Origin: Symbiodinium natans
Taxonomy: Eukaryota; Sar; Dinophyceae; Suessiales; Symbiodiniaceae
NCBI GenBank assembly: GCA_905221605.1
Contig: CAJNDS010002510.1
Span: forward strand, 78,501-142,500
Reading direction: 5' to 3'
DNA: 64,000 nt
Part shown: positions 39,720 to 50,080 of the stretch, piece after piece
Position numbering within the stretch: the stretch's first letter is position 1
Layout of the letters: each line of letters begins with the position of its first letter
Program-made: the position numbers and the translations under genes
Notes under the pieces: model-generated
Database searches by the model: none
What the model was told of the DNA's origin: nothing
The model's input: only the letters and a program-made list of their open reading frames with translations

Positions 39720-41177
39720 CGTCACGCGCTTGGCCAGATGGGTGTCACGCGCTTCGGGCCTGTGGTCTCCCATGGTCTCCGATCATGAACACAATTGGGG
39801 CCATTGGGGCCGCATAGTTGTCACGCGCTCGGGCCTGCGGTCTCCCATGGTCTCCTATCATGAGCGCAATTGGGGCCAATCGGGGCTGGGTGTCACGCGC
39901 TTCGGGGCCTATGGCTCCCATGGTCTCCGATCATGAGCACAATTGGGGCCATTGGGGCCGGGTGGGTGTCACGCGCTTCGGGCCTGTGGTCTCCCATGGT
40001 CTCCGATCATGAGCACAATTGGGGCCAATTGGGGCCGGGTGGGTGTCACGCGCTCGGGCCTGCGGTCTCCCATGCTCTCCGATCATGAGCACAATTGGGG
40101 CCAATTGGGGCCGGGTGGGTGTCACGCGCTTCGGGGCCTGTGGTCTCCCACGGTCTCCGATCATGAGCGCAATTGGGGCCATTGGGGCCGGGTGGGTGTC
40201 ACGCGCTCGGGCCTGTGCTCTCCCACGTGGTCTCCGATCATGAGCACAATTGGGGCCAATTGGGGCCGGGTGGGTGTCACGCGCTTCGGGGCCTGTGGTC
40301 TCCATGGTCTCCGATCATGAGCACAATAGGGGCCAATTGGCGGGCGGGTGTCACGCGCTTCGGGCCTGTGGTCTGCCATGGTCTCCGATCATGAGCTGGG
40401 TGGGTGGCGCACGCTCGGGCCTGTGGTCGTGGGCGGGTGTCACGCGTTTGGGACCTGCACCTGCGGTCTCCCACGGTCTCCGATCATGAGCGCAATTGGG
40501 GTCTCCAATGGTCTCCGATCATGAGCCGGGTGGGTGTCACGCGCTCGGGGGTGTCACGCGCTTCGGGCCTGTGGTCTCCCATGGTCTCCGATCATGAGCA
40601 CAATTGGGACTATTGGGGCCGGGTGGGTGTCACGCGCTCGGGCCTGCGGTCTCCCATGGTCTCCGATCATGAGCACAATTGGGGCCAATTGGGGCCGGGT
40701 GGGTGTCACGCGCTTCGGGGCCTGTGGTCTCCCACGGTGTCCGATCATGAGCGCAATTGGGGCCATTGGGGCCGGGTGGGTGTCACGCGCTCGGGCCTGT
40801 GCTCTCCCACGTGGTCTCCGATCATGAGCACAATTGGGGCCAATTGGGGCCGGGTGGGTGTCACGCGCTTCGGGGCCTGTGGTCTCCATGGTCTCCGATC
40901 ATGAGCACAATAGGGGCCAATTGGCGGGCGGGTGTCACGCGCTTCGGGCCTGTGGTCTCCCATGGTCTCCGATCATGAGCTGGGTGGGTGTCACACGCTC
41001 GGGCCTGTGGTCGTGGGCGGGTGTCACGCGTTTGGGACCTGCGGTCTCCCACGGTCTCCGGTCGTGAGCACAATTGGGGCCTCCCATGATCTCCGATCAT
41101 GAGCCGGGTGGGTATCACGCGCTCGGGCCTGTGGTCGCTGGCGGGTACCACGCGTTTCGGGCCCGCGCGGTCTCCGA
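39720..41177. repeat. ~80-bp minisatellite, first variant
   Basis: Unit: GGGTGTCACGCGCTTCGGGC, CTGTGGTCTCCCATGG, TCTCCGATCATGAGC, ACAATTGGGGCC(AATTGGGGCC). About 17 units. The segment from about 39945 to 40480 is repeated at 40529-41064 with an offset of 584 bases and few differences, so a seven-unit block was duplicated recently. Long open frames on both strands arise because the unit length keeps phase. Confidence 0.95.
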
Positions 41178-41455
41178 TCAAGCGCGTGACACCCTCCCAA
41201 CCCCTGTCACTTCACAGACCCTGGAAACCATGGACCGTGTGACACCTGCCCGGCCCTATTGCGCTCATGAGGAGACCATGAAAGACCACGGACCCCATTC
41301 TGAGGGAAAAACCACAGGCCCGAAGCGCGTGACACCCAAGGCTCCAATACCCCCAATTGTGCTCATGATCGGAATTCGTGCTCATGATGGGAGACCATGG
41401 GAGACCATGGGAGACCACAGGCCCGAAGCGCGTGACACTCACCCGGCCCCCAATG
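41178..41455. repeat. inverted segment of the minisatellite
   Basis: Here the unit reads in the opposite orientation (GCTCATGA...GGAGACCATG...CCCGAAGCGCGTGACAC), whereas the flanking units have the forward orientation. A local inversion inside the array explains this. Confidence 0.88.
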
Positions 41456-43010
41456 GCATTGTGATCCCCACGGTCTCGGATCATGAGCGACAGGGTTGGG
41501 AGGTGTCACGCGGGTCTGGTCTCCGATCATGAGTGCAGTGGGCTGGGTGGGTGTCACGCGGTTCGGGTCCGCGGTCTCGCATGGTCTCCGATCATAAGCG
41601 ACAGGGGTTGGTCTCCCTCCCGATCATGAGCGGGTCCGTGCTTTCCATAGTCTCTAGGGTGTCACACGCTTGGGTTCATGGACTCCCATGATCTCCCAGC
41701 GCGAGCACAATCTCGGCGGGTGTCACGCGGTCCGGGTTCGGCTGGCTCTTCGTGGTCTCCGATCATGAGCGACAGGGGTTGGGAGGGTGTCGCGCGCTTG
41801 GTCCGTGGATTTCCGTGGTCTCCGATCATGAGCGCAATGGCTGGGCGGGTGTCGCGCGGTTCGGGTCCGTGATTTCCCATGACTCCGATCATGTGCAACA
41901 AGCTTGGGAGGGTGTCGCGCGCTGGGTTCGTGGTCTCCCATGGTCTCCTCATGAGCGCCATGGGCCTGGGCGGGTGTCGCGCGATCCGGCTCCGTGGTGT
42001 CCCATGATCTCTGATCATGAGCGACAGGGGTTGAGAGGGTGTCACGCGCTTGGATTCGTGGTCTCGCATGGTGAGCACAATGGGGCGGGACGAGTGTCAC
42101 GCGGTTCGGGTCCGTGGTGAGTGGCAGGGGTTGGAGGAGAGGGTGTCACGCGCATAGGTTCGTGGTCTCCCAACATCTCCGATCATGAGCGCAATGGGGC
42201 CGGGCACGTGTCGCGCGATTCGGGTCCGTGGTGAGCGCGTTTGGGTCCGCGGTCTCCCACGGTCTCCGATTATGAGCGCAATGGGGCTGGCGGGTGTCAC
42301 GCGGTCCGGGTTCGTGGTCTTTCGTGATCTCCGATCATGAGCGACATGGGTTGAGAGGGTGTCGTGCGCTTGGACTCGTGGTCTCCCATAATATCCGACC
42401 ATGAGCGCAATGGGCTGGGCGGGTGTCACGCGGTTCGGGTCCGTGGTGAGCGACAGGGACTTGGGGGGTGTCACGCGCTTGGGTCCGTGGTCTCCGATGG
42501 TCTCTGAGCACGCTGGGCGGGTGTCACGTGGTCCGGTTTCGTGGTCTGTCATGGTGTCCGATCATGAGCGACACGGGTTGAGAGGGTGTCACGCGCATGG
42601 GTTCGTGGTCTCCCAACATCTCCGATCATGAGCGCAATGGGGCCTGGCGGGTGTCACGCGGTTCGGGTCCGTGGTGAGCTACAGGCATTGAGAGGGCGTT
42701 CACGCGTTTGGGTCTGCGGGCTCCCACGGTCTCGGATCACGAGCGCGTGCAGTAGGGCTGGCGGGTGTCACGCGGTCCGGGTCCGTGGTCTCCCGTGATC
42801 TCCGATCATGAGCGACAGGGGTTGAGGGTGTCACGCGCTTGGGTTCGTGGTCTCCCATGGTCTCCGACCATGAGCGCAATGGGGCCGGGCGGGTGTCACG
42901 CGGTTCGGGTCCGTGGTGAGCGACAGGGATTGGGGGGGTGTCACGCGCTTGGGTCCGTGGTCTCCGATGGTCTCTGATCATGAGCGACAGGGGTTGAGAG
43001 GGGCGGAGGC
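41456..43010. repeat. ~80-bp minisatellite, second variant
   Basis: Same framework but with GTGTCACGCGGTTCGGGTCC and GATCATGAGCGACAGGGGTTG alternating with GAGCGCAATGGGGC(T)GGGCG. It has a two-unit periodicity (about 160-170 bases) instead of the single-unit period of the first part. Confidence 0.92.
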
Positions 43011-45735
43011 AGGGTGGACCCAGAATCAGAAAGAACATGCTCAGATGCATTTTTCAAAGCGGGCAAAATGCATTCGCGCAGCTTGCTCCTTCCACAACCA
43101 CAATACAATTGAATTAAGAGCTGATCTTTTGTCGTAAAGACAGAGGCTGCGTACAGAAGAAGCCTCTGTCCAAATGCATTTCTCGCCCGTGCTTTCATGC
43201 ATTCAGCTGTTTTCGCCTTCTAAAAAGTGCACAAAAAGAGCACAGCGTTGCAAATGTGGCAAGCAAGACCAAATGCGTTTTTTAGGCCTGACAAAATGCA
43301 TTCGGGCAGCGCTTGGACATCCATGTCTATTGGTATTTTACGACCAACATTTCCCCGACATGCATCTGAGGGCATTCCACATGCATTTTTCGTCGCCCGA
43401 AAAACGCATCTGGCACTGGTTTCCCATCATGTTGCAATCTTGGGTTCTGCCGGCTCAGGACTTCTAAATTTCATGTCTTTCTGCGCGTAAGAACATCCAG
43501 AATCTATATATAGGATTTGAACGCGTTTAGAACCGTAATCACCGTTTCGCAAAATTCCCGAAAAGGGGCTTAAAATATCCTAAAATTAGAAGCAACGTGC
43601 CCAGATGTATTTTGCAAAGCAGGCAAAATGCATTCGCGCAGCTTGCTCCTTCCAAAACCACAACAAAAAACTCACTTGATAGCTGACTTTCGTGTCAAAG
43701 ACAGAGGCCCCGTACGGAAGAAACCAAAGTCTGCATTTTTCGCCTGTGCCCAAATGCATTCAGCTGTGTTCGCTTTGAAAAAGTGCAGAAAGAGCACGCG
43801 GCGTTGCAAATGTGGAAAGCAAGACCAAATGCGTTTTTCAGGCCTGGCAAAATGCATTCGGCAGCGTCTGGTCATCCATGTCTATTCGGCTATCCTTGCT
43901 CCATTTCAGCATGAAAAACAAACGAAAACAAAACAAAAGAATAGATTTGTGTTTTACGACCAACATCTACCCGACATGCATTTCTAGGGCATTCCAAATG
44001 CATTTTTCGTTGCCCGAAGAATGCATTTGGCACTGGTTTCCTATCATGTTTAGTTTTGGTTTCTGCTGGCTCATGACGTATTCGATTCTTCTGATGTGTT
44101 TTCTGTGCATAAAAGTAGCTATAGTAATTGAAAAACTTGTTTAGAACAATGTTCGACATTTTGCAGGAGTACCAAAACAGACCCAGAATCAGGAAGAACA
44201 TGCTCAGGTGCATTTTTCAAAGTGGGCGAAATGCATTCGCGCAGCTTGCTCCTTCCACAACCACAATACAATTGAATTAAGAGCTGATCTTTTGTCGTAA
44301 AGACAGAGGCTGCGTACAGAAGAAGCCTCTGTCCAAATGCATTTCTCGCCCGTGCTTTAATGCATTCAGCTGTTTTCGCCTTCTAAAAAGTGCACAAAAA
44401 GAGCACAGCGTTGCAAATGTGGCAAGCAAGACCAAATGCGTTTTTTAGGCCTGACAAAATGCATTCGGGCAGCGCTTGGACATCCATGTCTATTGGTATT
44501 TTACGACCAACATTTCCCCGACATGCATCTGAGGGCATTCCACATGCATGTTTCGTCGCCCGAAAAACGCATTTGGCACTGGTTTCCCATCATGTTGCAA
44601 TCTTGGGTTCTGCCGGCTCAGGACTTCTAAATTTCATGTCTTTCTGCGCGTAAGAACATCTAGAATCTATATATAGGATTTGAACGCATTTAGAACCATA
44701 ATCACCGTTTCGCAAAATTCCCGAAAAGGGGCCTAAAATATCCTAAAATTAGAAGCAACGTGCCCAGATGTATTTTGCAAAGCAGGCAAAATGCATTCGC
44801 GCAGCTTGCTCCTTCCAAAACCACAACAAAAAACTCACTTGATAGCTGACTTTCGTGTCAAAGACAGAGGCCCCGTACGGAAGAAACCAAAGTCCGAATG
44901 CATTTTTCGCCTGTGCCCAAATGCATTCAGCTGTGTTCGCTTTGAAAAAGTGCAGAAAGAGCACGCGGCGTTGCAAATGTGGAAAGCAAGACCAAATGCG
45001 TTTTTCAGGCCTGGCAAAATGCATTCGGCAGCGTCTGGTCATCCATGTCTGTTCGGTTATCCTTGCTCCATTTCAGCATGAAAAACAAACGAAAACAAAA
45101 CAAAAGAATAGATTTGTGTTTTACGACCAACATCTACCCGACATGCATTTCTAGGGCATTCCAAATGCATTTTTCGTTGCCCGAAGAATGCATTTGGCAC
45201 TGGTTTCCTATCATGTTTAGTTTTGGTTTCTGCTGGCTCATGACGTATTCGATTCTTCTGATGTGTTTTCTGTGCATAAAAGTAGCTATAGTAATTGAAA
45301 AACTTGTTTAGAACAATGTTCGACATTTTGCAGGAGTACCAAAACAGACCCAGAATCAGGAAGAACATGCTCAGGTGCATTTTTCAAAGTGGGCGAAATG
45401 CATTCGCGCAGCTTGCTCCTTCCACAACCACAATACAATTGAATTACGAGCTGATCTTTTGTCGTAAAGACAAGCTGCGTACAGAAGAGGCGAATGCGCA
45501 ACTGCGTTTTTCGCGCGTGCCCAAATGCACTCAGCTGTTTTCGCCCTTGAAAAAGTACAGAAAGAGAGAGCATGGCGTTGCAAATGTAGAAAGCAAGACC
45601 AAATGCATTTTTCAGGCCTGGCAAAATGCATGTGGGCAGCGCTGGGACATCCATGTCGATCCCTCGTTTGGATTGGGAAAGGATTGTTCCGACCCCTGGC
45701 AGCTCCAAAAAGAAGCTTGAAACCCACGCCTCCAT
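43011..45735. repeat. ~1.16-kb higher-order tandem repeat
   Basis: The landmark GCATTCGCGCAGCTTGCTCC...CACAACCACAATACAATTG ends near 43080, 44243 and 45410 (spacing 1163 and 1167). A related landmark with CCAAAACCACAAC lies at about 43634 and 44794. So two ~560-600-bp monomers alternate: A1, B1, A2, B2 and a partial, mosaic A3. Monomers are studded with the palindromic motif AAATGCATTT. Mirror frames on both strands, including those with YSILLMCFLCIKVAIV, are repeated in each unit and have no known family. Confidence 0.93.
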
Positions 45736-45970
45736 ACTGAGCCCAATTTTTCTGATTGTAAACTCGGCCTGCCGAGTTCTACGCGTCGCGTTATTGTTTC
45801 ATGCCGCTTTCCCTTGATCTACAATCTTACTGTTTGGGGTCGTCGCCGGCGTAATTTATAGCTGGCTTCCGCGCTCAATGTAAAAGGCTGTAATGAAGCC
45901 ACAAGCGAAAGGGGTTAGAACCACTCCCGTGAATGACAAAGAGCCCGCCCCAAACGTTGCCCCCCTTCAG
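45736..45970. other. short spacer
   Basis: AT-richer single-copy sequence between the satellite block and the next exon chain. No feature seen. Confidence 0.5.
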
Positions 45971-48821
45971 CCCGACAGAGGATGGCTGGATGGCAAAGAA
46001 CATGTGCAGACTTTTGTCAACCCTAAACCCTAAACCCTAAACCCTAAACCCTAAACCCTAAACCCTAAACCCTAAACCCTAAACCCTAAACCCTGAACCG
46101 TAAACCGGGACTTAGGGTTTTGGCTTCGGGTGGCTTGGGGCTTGAAGGGTTTAACCCTAAACCCCAAACCCCAAACCCCAAACCCCAAACCCCAAACCCC
46201 AAACCCTGAACCCTAAACCCTAAACCCTAAACCCTAAACCCTAAACCCTAAACCCTAAACCCTAAACCCTAAATCCTAAACCCTAAACCTTAAACCCTAA
46301 ATTAAGGTTGGGAGTCCATGCTCTGAGGCTTCCGGCCCTACTTCTACGCAGCCAAGCCGGCTGTAGAGGCGCTGGGGCATGTTCGACCTTGCCTAAACCC
46401 TAAACCCTAAACCCTAAACCCTAAACCCTAAACCCTAAACCCTAAACCCTAAACCCTAAACCCTAAACCCTAAACCCTAAACCCTAAACCGGCTGAACCC
46501 TAGATGGCTGAGGTCTGGGAGGATATGGCAGACGTGTGAAGTGTCAGGGCATGTGAAGCTTAGTGTCATGGGCCTGGACCCGGCCAAAGTCCCAGCCAAG
46601 CCACGTACACTTCCCGAAGTCCTAATGGCTCTAGGGGTTTAAGGTTTGGGGCCCAAAACTTAAACCCTAAACCCTAAACCCTAAACCCTAAACCCTAAAC
46701 CCTAAACCCTAAACCCTAAACCCTAAACCCTAAACCCTAAACCCTAAACCCTAAACCCTAAACCCTAAACCCTAAAGCGTCAGCCCAAATCCTTCGAAGG
46801 TTGATTTGGAGTTCTGCCTGCAGACCCTGGACCGCGCTGTGCGGAACAACGACGGAGGCATCGCCACCTGTCCGCACGCTTGTGGCGAGTTCCCTATATA
46901 CACTGAGTATCCACAATACTCCCGAAACCACCAAAACCCTAAATGTCCTAAACCCCCCACAAAGTTGAGTTGAGGCTAGTTTTCAGTGCAGCCACCGCAA
47001 GCTTGCTGGCAGAGGGTTTTAGGTGCCCTATAGAATCCCTTTTCCCCTCAACCTAAACCTCTGAATATGGGGTTGCAGGGGCAGCCTCTCAGTCCTGTGG
47101 CTGGGGGGCGGTTTTTTTTTTTGTGTCCCTTTGGGCTGCCTTGGCCGCTTGTGCTTCACAGGAATGTAAGGGTTGAGGGTTGCAGGGTTTGGGGCTTGGG
47201 GTTAAGGGTTTAGGGGTTTAGGGGTTTAGGGGGTTTAGGGGGTTTAGGGGTTTAAGGGTTTAGGGTTGAGTGTTTTCTGCCGCCTTTGCGCTTGGGATCT
47301 GCAACGTGGAAGGGATTGATCTGGCCTGGTTGCCTGGGATGACCTCCTCCTGGAAATGGATGACAAGTCCGGAGCATGTTTTTGCTGCGGTCCACGACAG
47401 TCACCGTCTACGGCGTTAAGGTTTCGGGTTTAGGGTTTAGGGTTTAGGGTTTAGGGTTTGGGGTTTGGGGTTTAGGGTTTAAGGCCCTAAAGGCTTGAAA
47501 CCCTAAGCCCTAAGACCTGAACCCCGGGAGCCTCTCGGTGTGCTAATTAAGGGAGGGTTGGCCCTAAACCTTAAACCCTAAACCCTAAAAACCCTACAAC
47601 CTAGACCCTCCGTAAAGGACCTTGTAGTTGAGCAAATTTTATGCTTGCACCTGACCGCCGCCTTACTGAGCTTGGTGAGTGAACCTCGAAACTTCAGGGT
47701 TTAGGGTTTAGGCTTTCGCGTTTAGGGCGAATCCTTAAACCTTGAACACCGAAACCCTGAATACAAGGTTTTGGGCGTTTAAGGGTTCCGAAACAATGGT
47801 ATGTGAGATTGGGACCTCTCGGGTTGTAGGGCTGTGGGGGTTCTAGGCCTTTACTTCTCGGGTTCCAGTTTTTAAGGTTTTCACCCTAAGCCCTGAGAGT
47901 TTAGGGTTTAGGGTTTGGGGTTTAGGGCTTGAGGGTTTAGCGTTTGGGGTTTAGGGTTTAGGGTTTAGGGAGTCCTCAACCCACCCCCAGGACATGCTGG
48001 AGGAGGTGGAGAGAACGCCACTCATGAACTTCCAGCCCAACGCGGAGCGCTTCATCCGGGTCGTCTTGCCGCCTGTCTTCAGCGTTTGCGACTTGTTGGG
48101 GTTTAGGGTTTAGGGTTTAGGGTTTAGGGTTTAGGGTTTAGGGTTGAGGGTGAGTGTGACAATACAGAAGTTTGTGACCAAAAGCTTCGCTTGTTCGGGC
48201 TGGGCATGCTAGCCCCCCATATCCTAAGCCCTTTCCTACGGGGGGGGGGCTCCTCCTTGCAGTTGCCATGATGACATACGGTAACTCACAGTCTTTTCAA
48301 AAAGCAGTACACAGCAGCACTGAGCAAATAAAAAATGTTGAATGAGTTGAGCTTTTGTGCAGCACAAGTTCGAAGGCCCTGAAGTCCATACAGCCCCAAC
48401 CCCACCGTCCCCACCCTAGACACCTGACCACCCAAAATGCCCTCTGTAAACCTAAGCAATAGCCAATCAAAATTCACACAGCTGCCCAAACCTCCGAACC
48501 CCCCCCAAAGCTCCGGGAACCCTATAAACCCTAAACCCTGAGCCCTAAGAAGACCCTAAACCCTAAACCCTAAGCCCTAAGCCCTAAGCCCTAACACTAA
48601 CCCCTAAACCCTAAACCCTAAACCCTAAACCCTAAACCCTAAACCCTAAACCCTAAACCCTAAACCCTAAACCCTAAACCCTAAACCCTAAACCCCAAAC
48701 CCTAAACCCTAAACCCTAAACCCTAAACCTCCCCAGGTCGAGCCCCAAGCTGCTCGGCGCCTGCCGCAGCACGCTGGAGCGGGGCCTGCACCTCCCCAAC
48801 GGGGTGTTGTGGCAGTCACAG
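45971..48821 (+). CDS. multi-exon gene of unknown product (5' part of an exon chain)
   Basis: Candidate exons: 45971-46015 (PDRGWLDGKEHVQTF), 46328-46380 (GFRPYFYAAKPAVEALGH), 46824-46906 (TLDRAVRNNDGGIATC, CGEFPIYTEY), 46987-47015 (DAATASLLAE), 47271-47414 (FSAAFALGICNVEGIDLAW, MTSSWKWMTSPEHV), 47628-47674 (EQILCLHLTAALLSL, donor GTGAGT), 47991-about 48094 (DMLEEVERTPLMNFQPN, ERFIRVVLPPVF) and 48737-48821 (SSPKLLGACRSTLERG, GLHLPNGVLWQSQ, GC donor). From 46328 to 47991 successive joins keep phase. 48737 joins 50081 in phase 0, but its join to 47991 is unresolved. Composition looks like a folded, partly helical protein. I do not recognise the family. The 29-nt and 47-nt exons are unusually short. 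Telomere-like arrays fill most introns. Confidence 0.55.
46020..46300. repeat. CCCTAAA arrays with a CCCCAAA block
   Basis: Perfect CCCTAAA at 46020-46095, then seven CCCCAAA units at 46153-46205, then CCCTAAA again to 46300. Between them is a TTAGGG-bearing interruption at 46107-46150. Confidence 0.97.
46393..46487. repeat. CCCTAAA array
   Basis: Fourteen perfect heptamers in the intron after the exon at 46328-46380, here with C-rich orientation at the 5' end of the intron. Confidence 0.97.
46661..46776. repeat. CCCTAAA array
   Basis: Sixteen perfect heptamers, ending about 47 bases before the exon at 46824. Confidence 0.98.
48600..48728. repeat. CCCTAAA array abutting an exon
   Basis: Eighteen heptamers. 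The last is followed by CCTCCCCAG and the exon at 48737. After the exon the orientation flips to TTTAGGG (48834-48870). Confidence 0.98.
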
Positions 48822-48880
48822 GCCGAAGTTGGGGTTTTAGGGTTTAGGGTTTAGGGTTTAGGGTTTAGGGTTCTGGGGAC

Positions 48881-48983
48881 CTTGGGATGTTCCCCTTTAT
48901 ACTAACAGTCCTTGATAGGGATGATAATCGGGGGTTATAGAATCCCTATGAAGGATTGGTAGTATAAGGGGGAACATCCCAAG
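48881..48983. mobile_element. palindromic MITE-like element, family 1 (best copy)
   Basis: Ends CTTGGGATGTTCCCC and GGGGAACATCCCAAG are exact inverted repeats, followed inward by TTTATACTAACAGTCC and its inverted form. The core is GATAGGGATGATAATCG. It sits in an intron just after a TTTAGGG tract. Confidence 0.93.
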
Positions 48984-48999
48984 TTTCAGGGTTTGAGGG

Positions 49000-50000
49000 G
49001 TTCAGTTGGACAGGGCTAGGGGCTTTTGGTTTCAGGAGAGGTTTATGGTTGTAGAATTGTCAAGGTTTCAGGTAGGGTGTACGTAGGGTTCCCCTAAAGC
49101 CAAAACCCTAAACCCTAAGGCCACAAATCGTAAAGAGTCTTCGAGTTTCAGGCTTCCGGGTTTCTTGTGTTTCAGGGATTCAGGATTCGGGTTTCGGGGG
49201 GGGCTTTAGGGTAAAAGGCCCCGTAAGCCCCAAGCCCTAAACCCTAGACCCGAAACCCCGTGAAGTCAGGGTTCCAGTTTGAGGGGCTTCGGGTCGAGTA
49301 GCTTTGGGTTTTGAGACTTCTGTCTTTTTTTTTGTTGGGGTCTCCGACCTTCAGTAAGGGTTTGGGCGTTTAAGGGATTAGGGTTTGGGATTTCAGAGGG
49401 TCTCAGGGTTGAGGAGGCCCTCCTAAAATCTCCAAGAGCAAACAAGGTGCTGAGGCTTGTCCCTTGAACCCCAAAGCCCCCGCCTAAAACGTGGTGTTTG
49501 CTGCGTTTGTTTTGTGGTTTTGGGGTTTAGGGTCTTTCCCCAGGCCCTGCACCCTAAACCCTAAAATCTTTCACTGAACCCTAAACCCTAAACTGTTCAG
49601 CATGTAGGAATGGAGCGGGGTTGATGGCTGAGGTTATAGGCTTGAGGTTTCGGGTTTCGGCCCTCAATCCGAATAGCAGCTTAATGGGGCCGTTCAGCTA
49701 GAAGGTGCATTAATTGACGCCTAGTGTGGTTTTGCGTTTAAGTAACAGGCGCTTAGTAGCTGAGTAAATAACCTTTAACCTTTTAGGGTATACACAATCC
49801 TACCATGATTTAAAGGTTAACTTTTTTTGGGCCAGGGTACTCGGCACCCAGGATGGAATACAAGGTTGGTATTTGTTTAGGCGTCCGTGTGACGTTCCTA
49901 CAGAAACGGGTGCCTGCACCTTACAGTCCTGAAGCCCCTCAACCTTAGGAGGAAGCCTTAGCTTCAACCATCCCCAGCCCGAAGCCCTATGCCCTATAAA
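49000..50000. other. long intron or spacer with decayed repeats
   Basis: Contains scattered TTTAGGG/CCCTAAA fragments and a small inverted repeat around 49764-49820 (AACCTTTAACCTTTTAGGG / TTTAAAGGTTAACTTT). No exon recognised. Confidence 0.45.
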
Positions 50001-50080
50001 CCCTAGACCCTATACCCTAAACCCTAAACCCTAAACCCTAAACCCGAAACCCTAAACCCTAAACCCGAAACCCTAAACAG

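Noticed and set aside
39931-42552. Many 70- to 166-codon frames on both strands
   Set aside because: Unit length keeps phase through the minisatellite. The frames repeat the same peptide (GPGGCHALR, RDTHPAP) and have no start or splice context.
39720-43010. CRISPR-like regular repeats
   Set aside because: Units are contiguous and homologous throughout with no unique spacers, and the genome is eukaryotic.
43174-45735. Repeated ~110-codon frames with membrane-like stretches
   Set aside because: They recur in each satellite monomer on both strands and match no family. No evidence of selection can be seen by eye.
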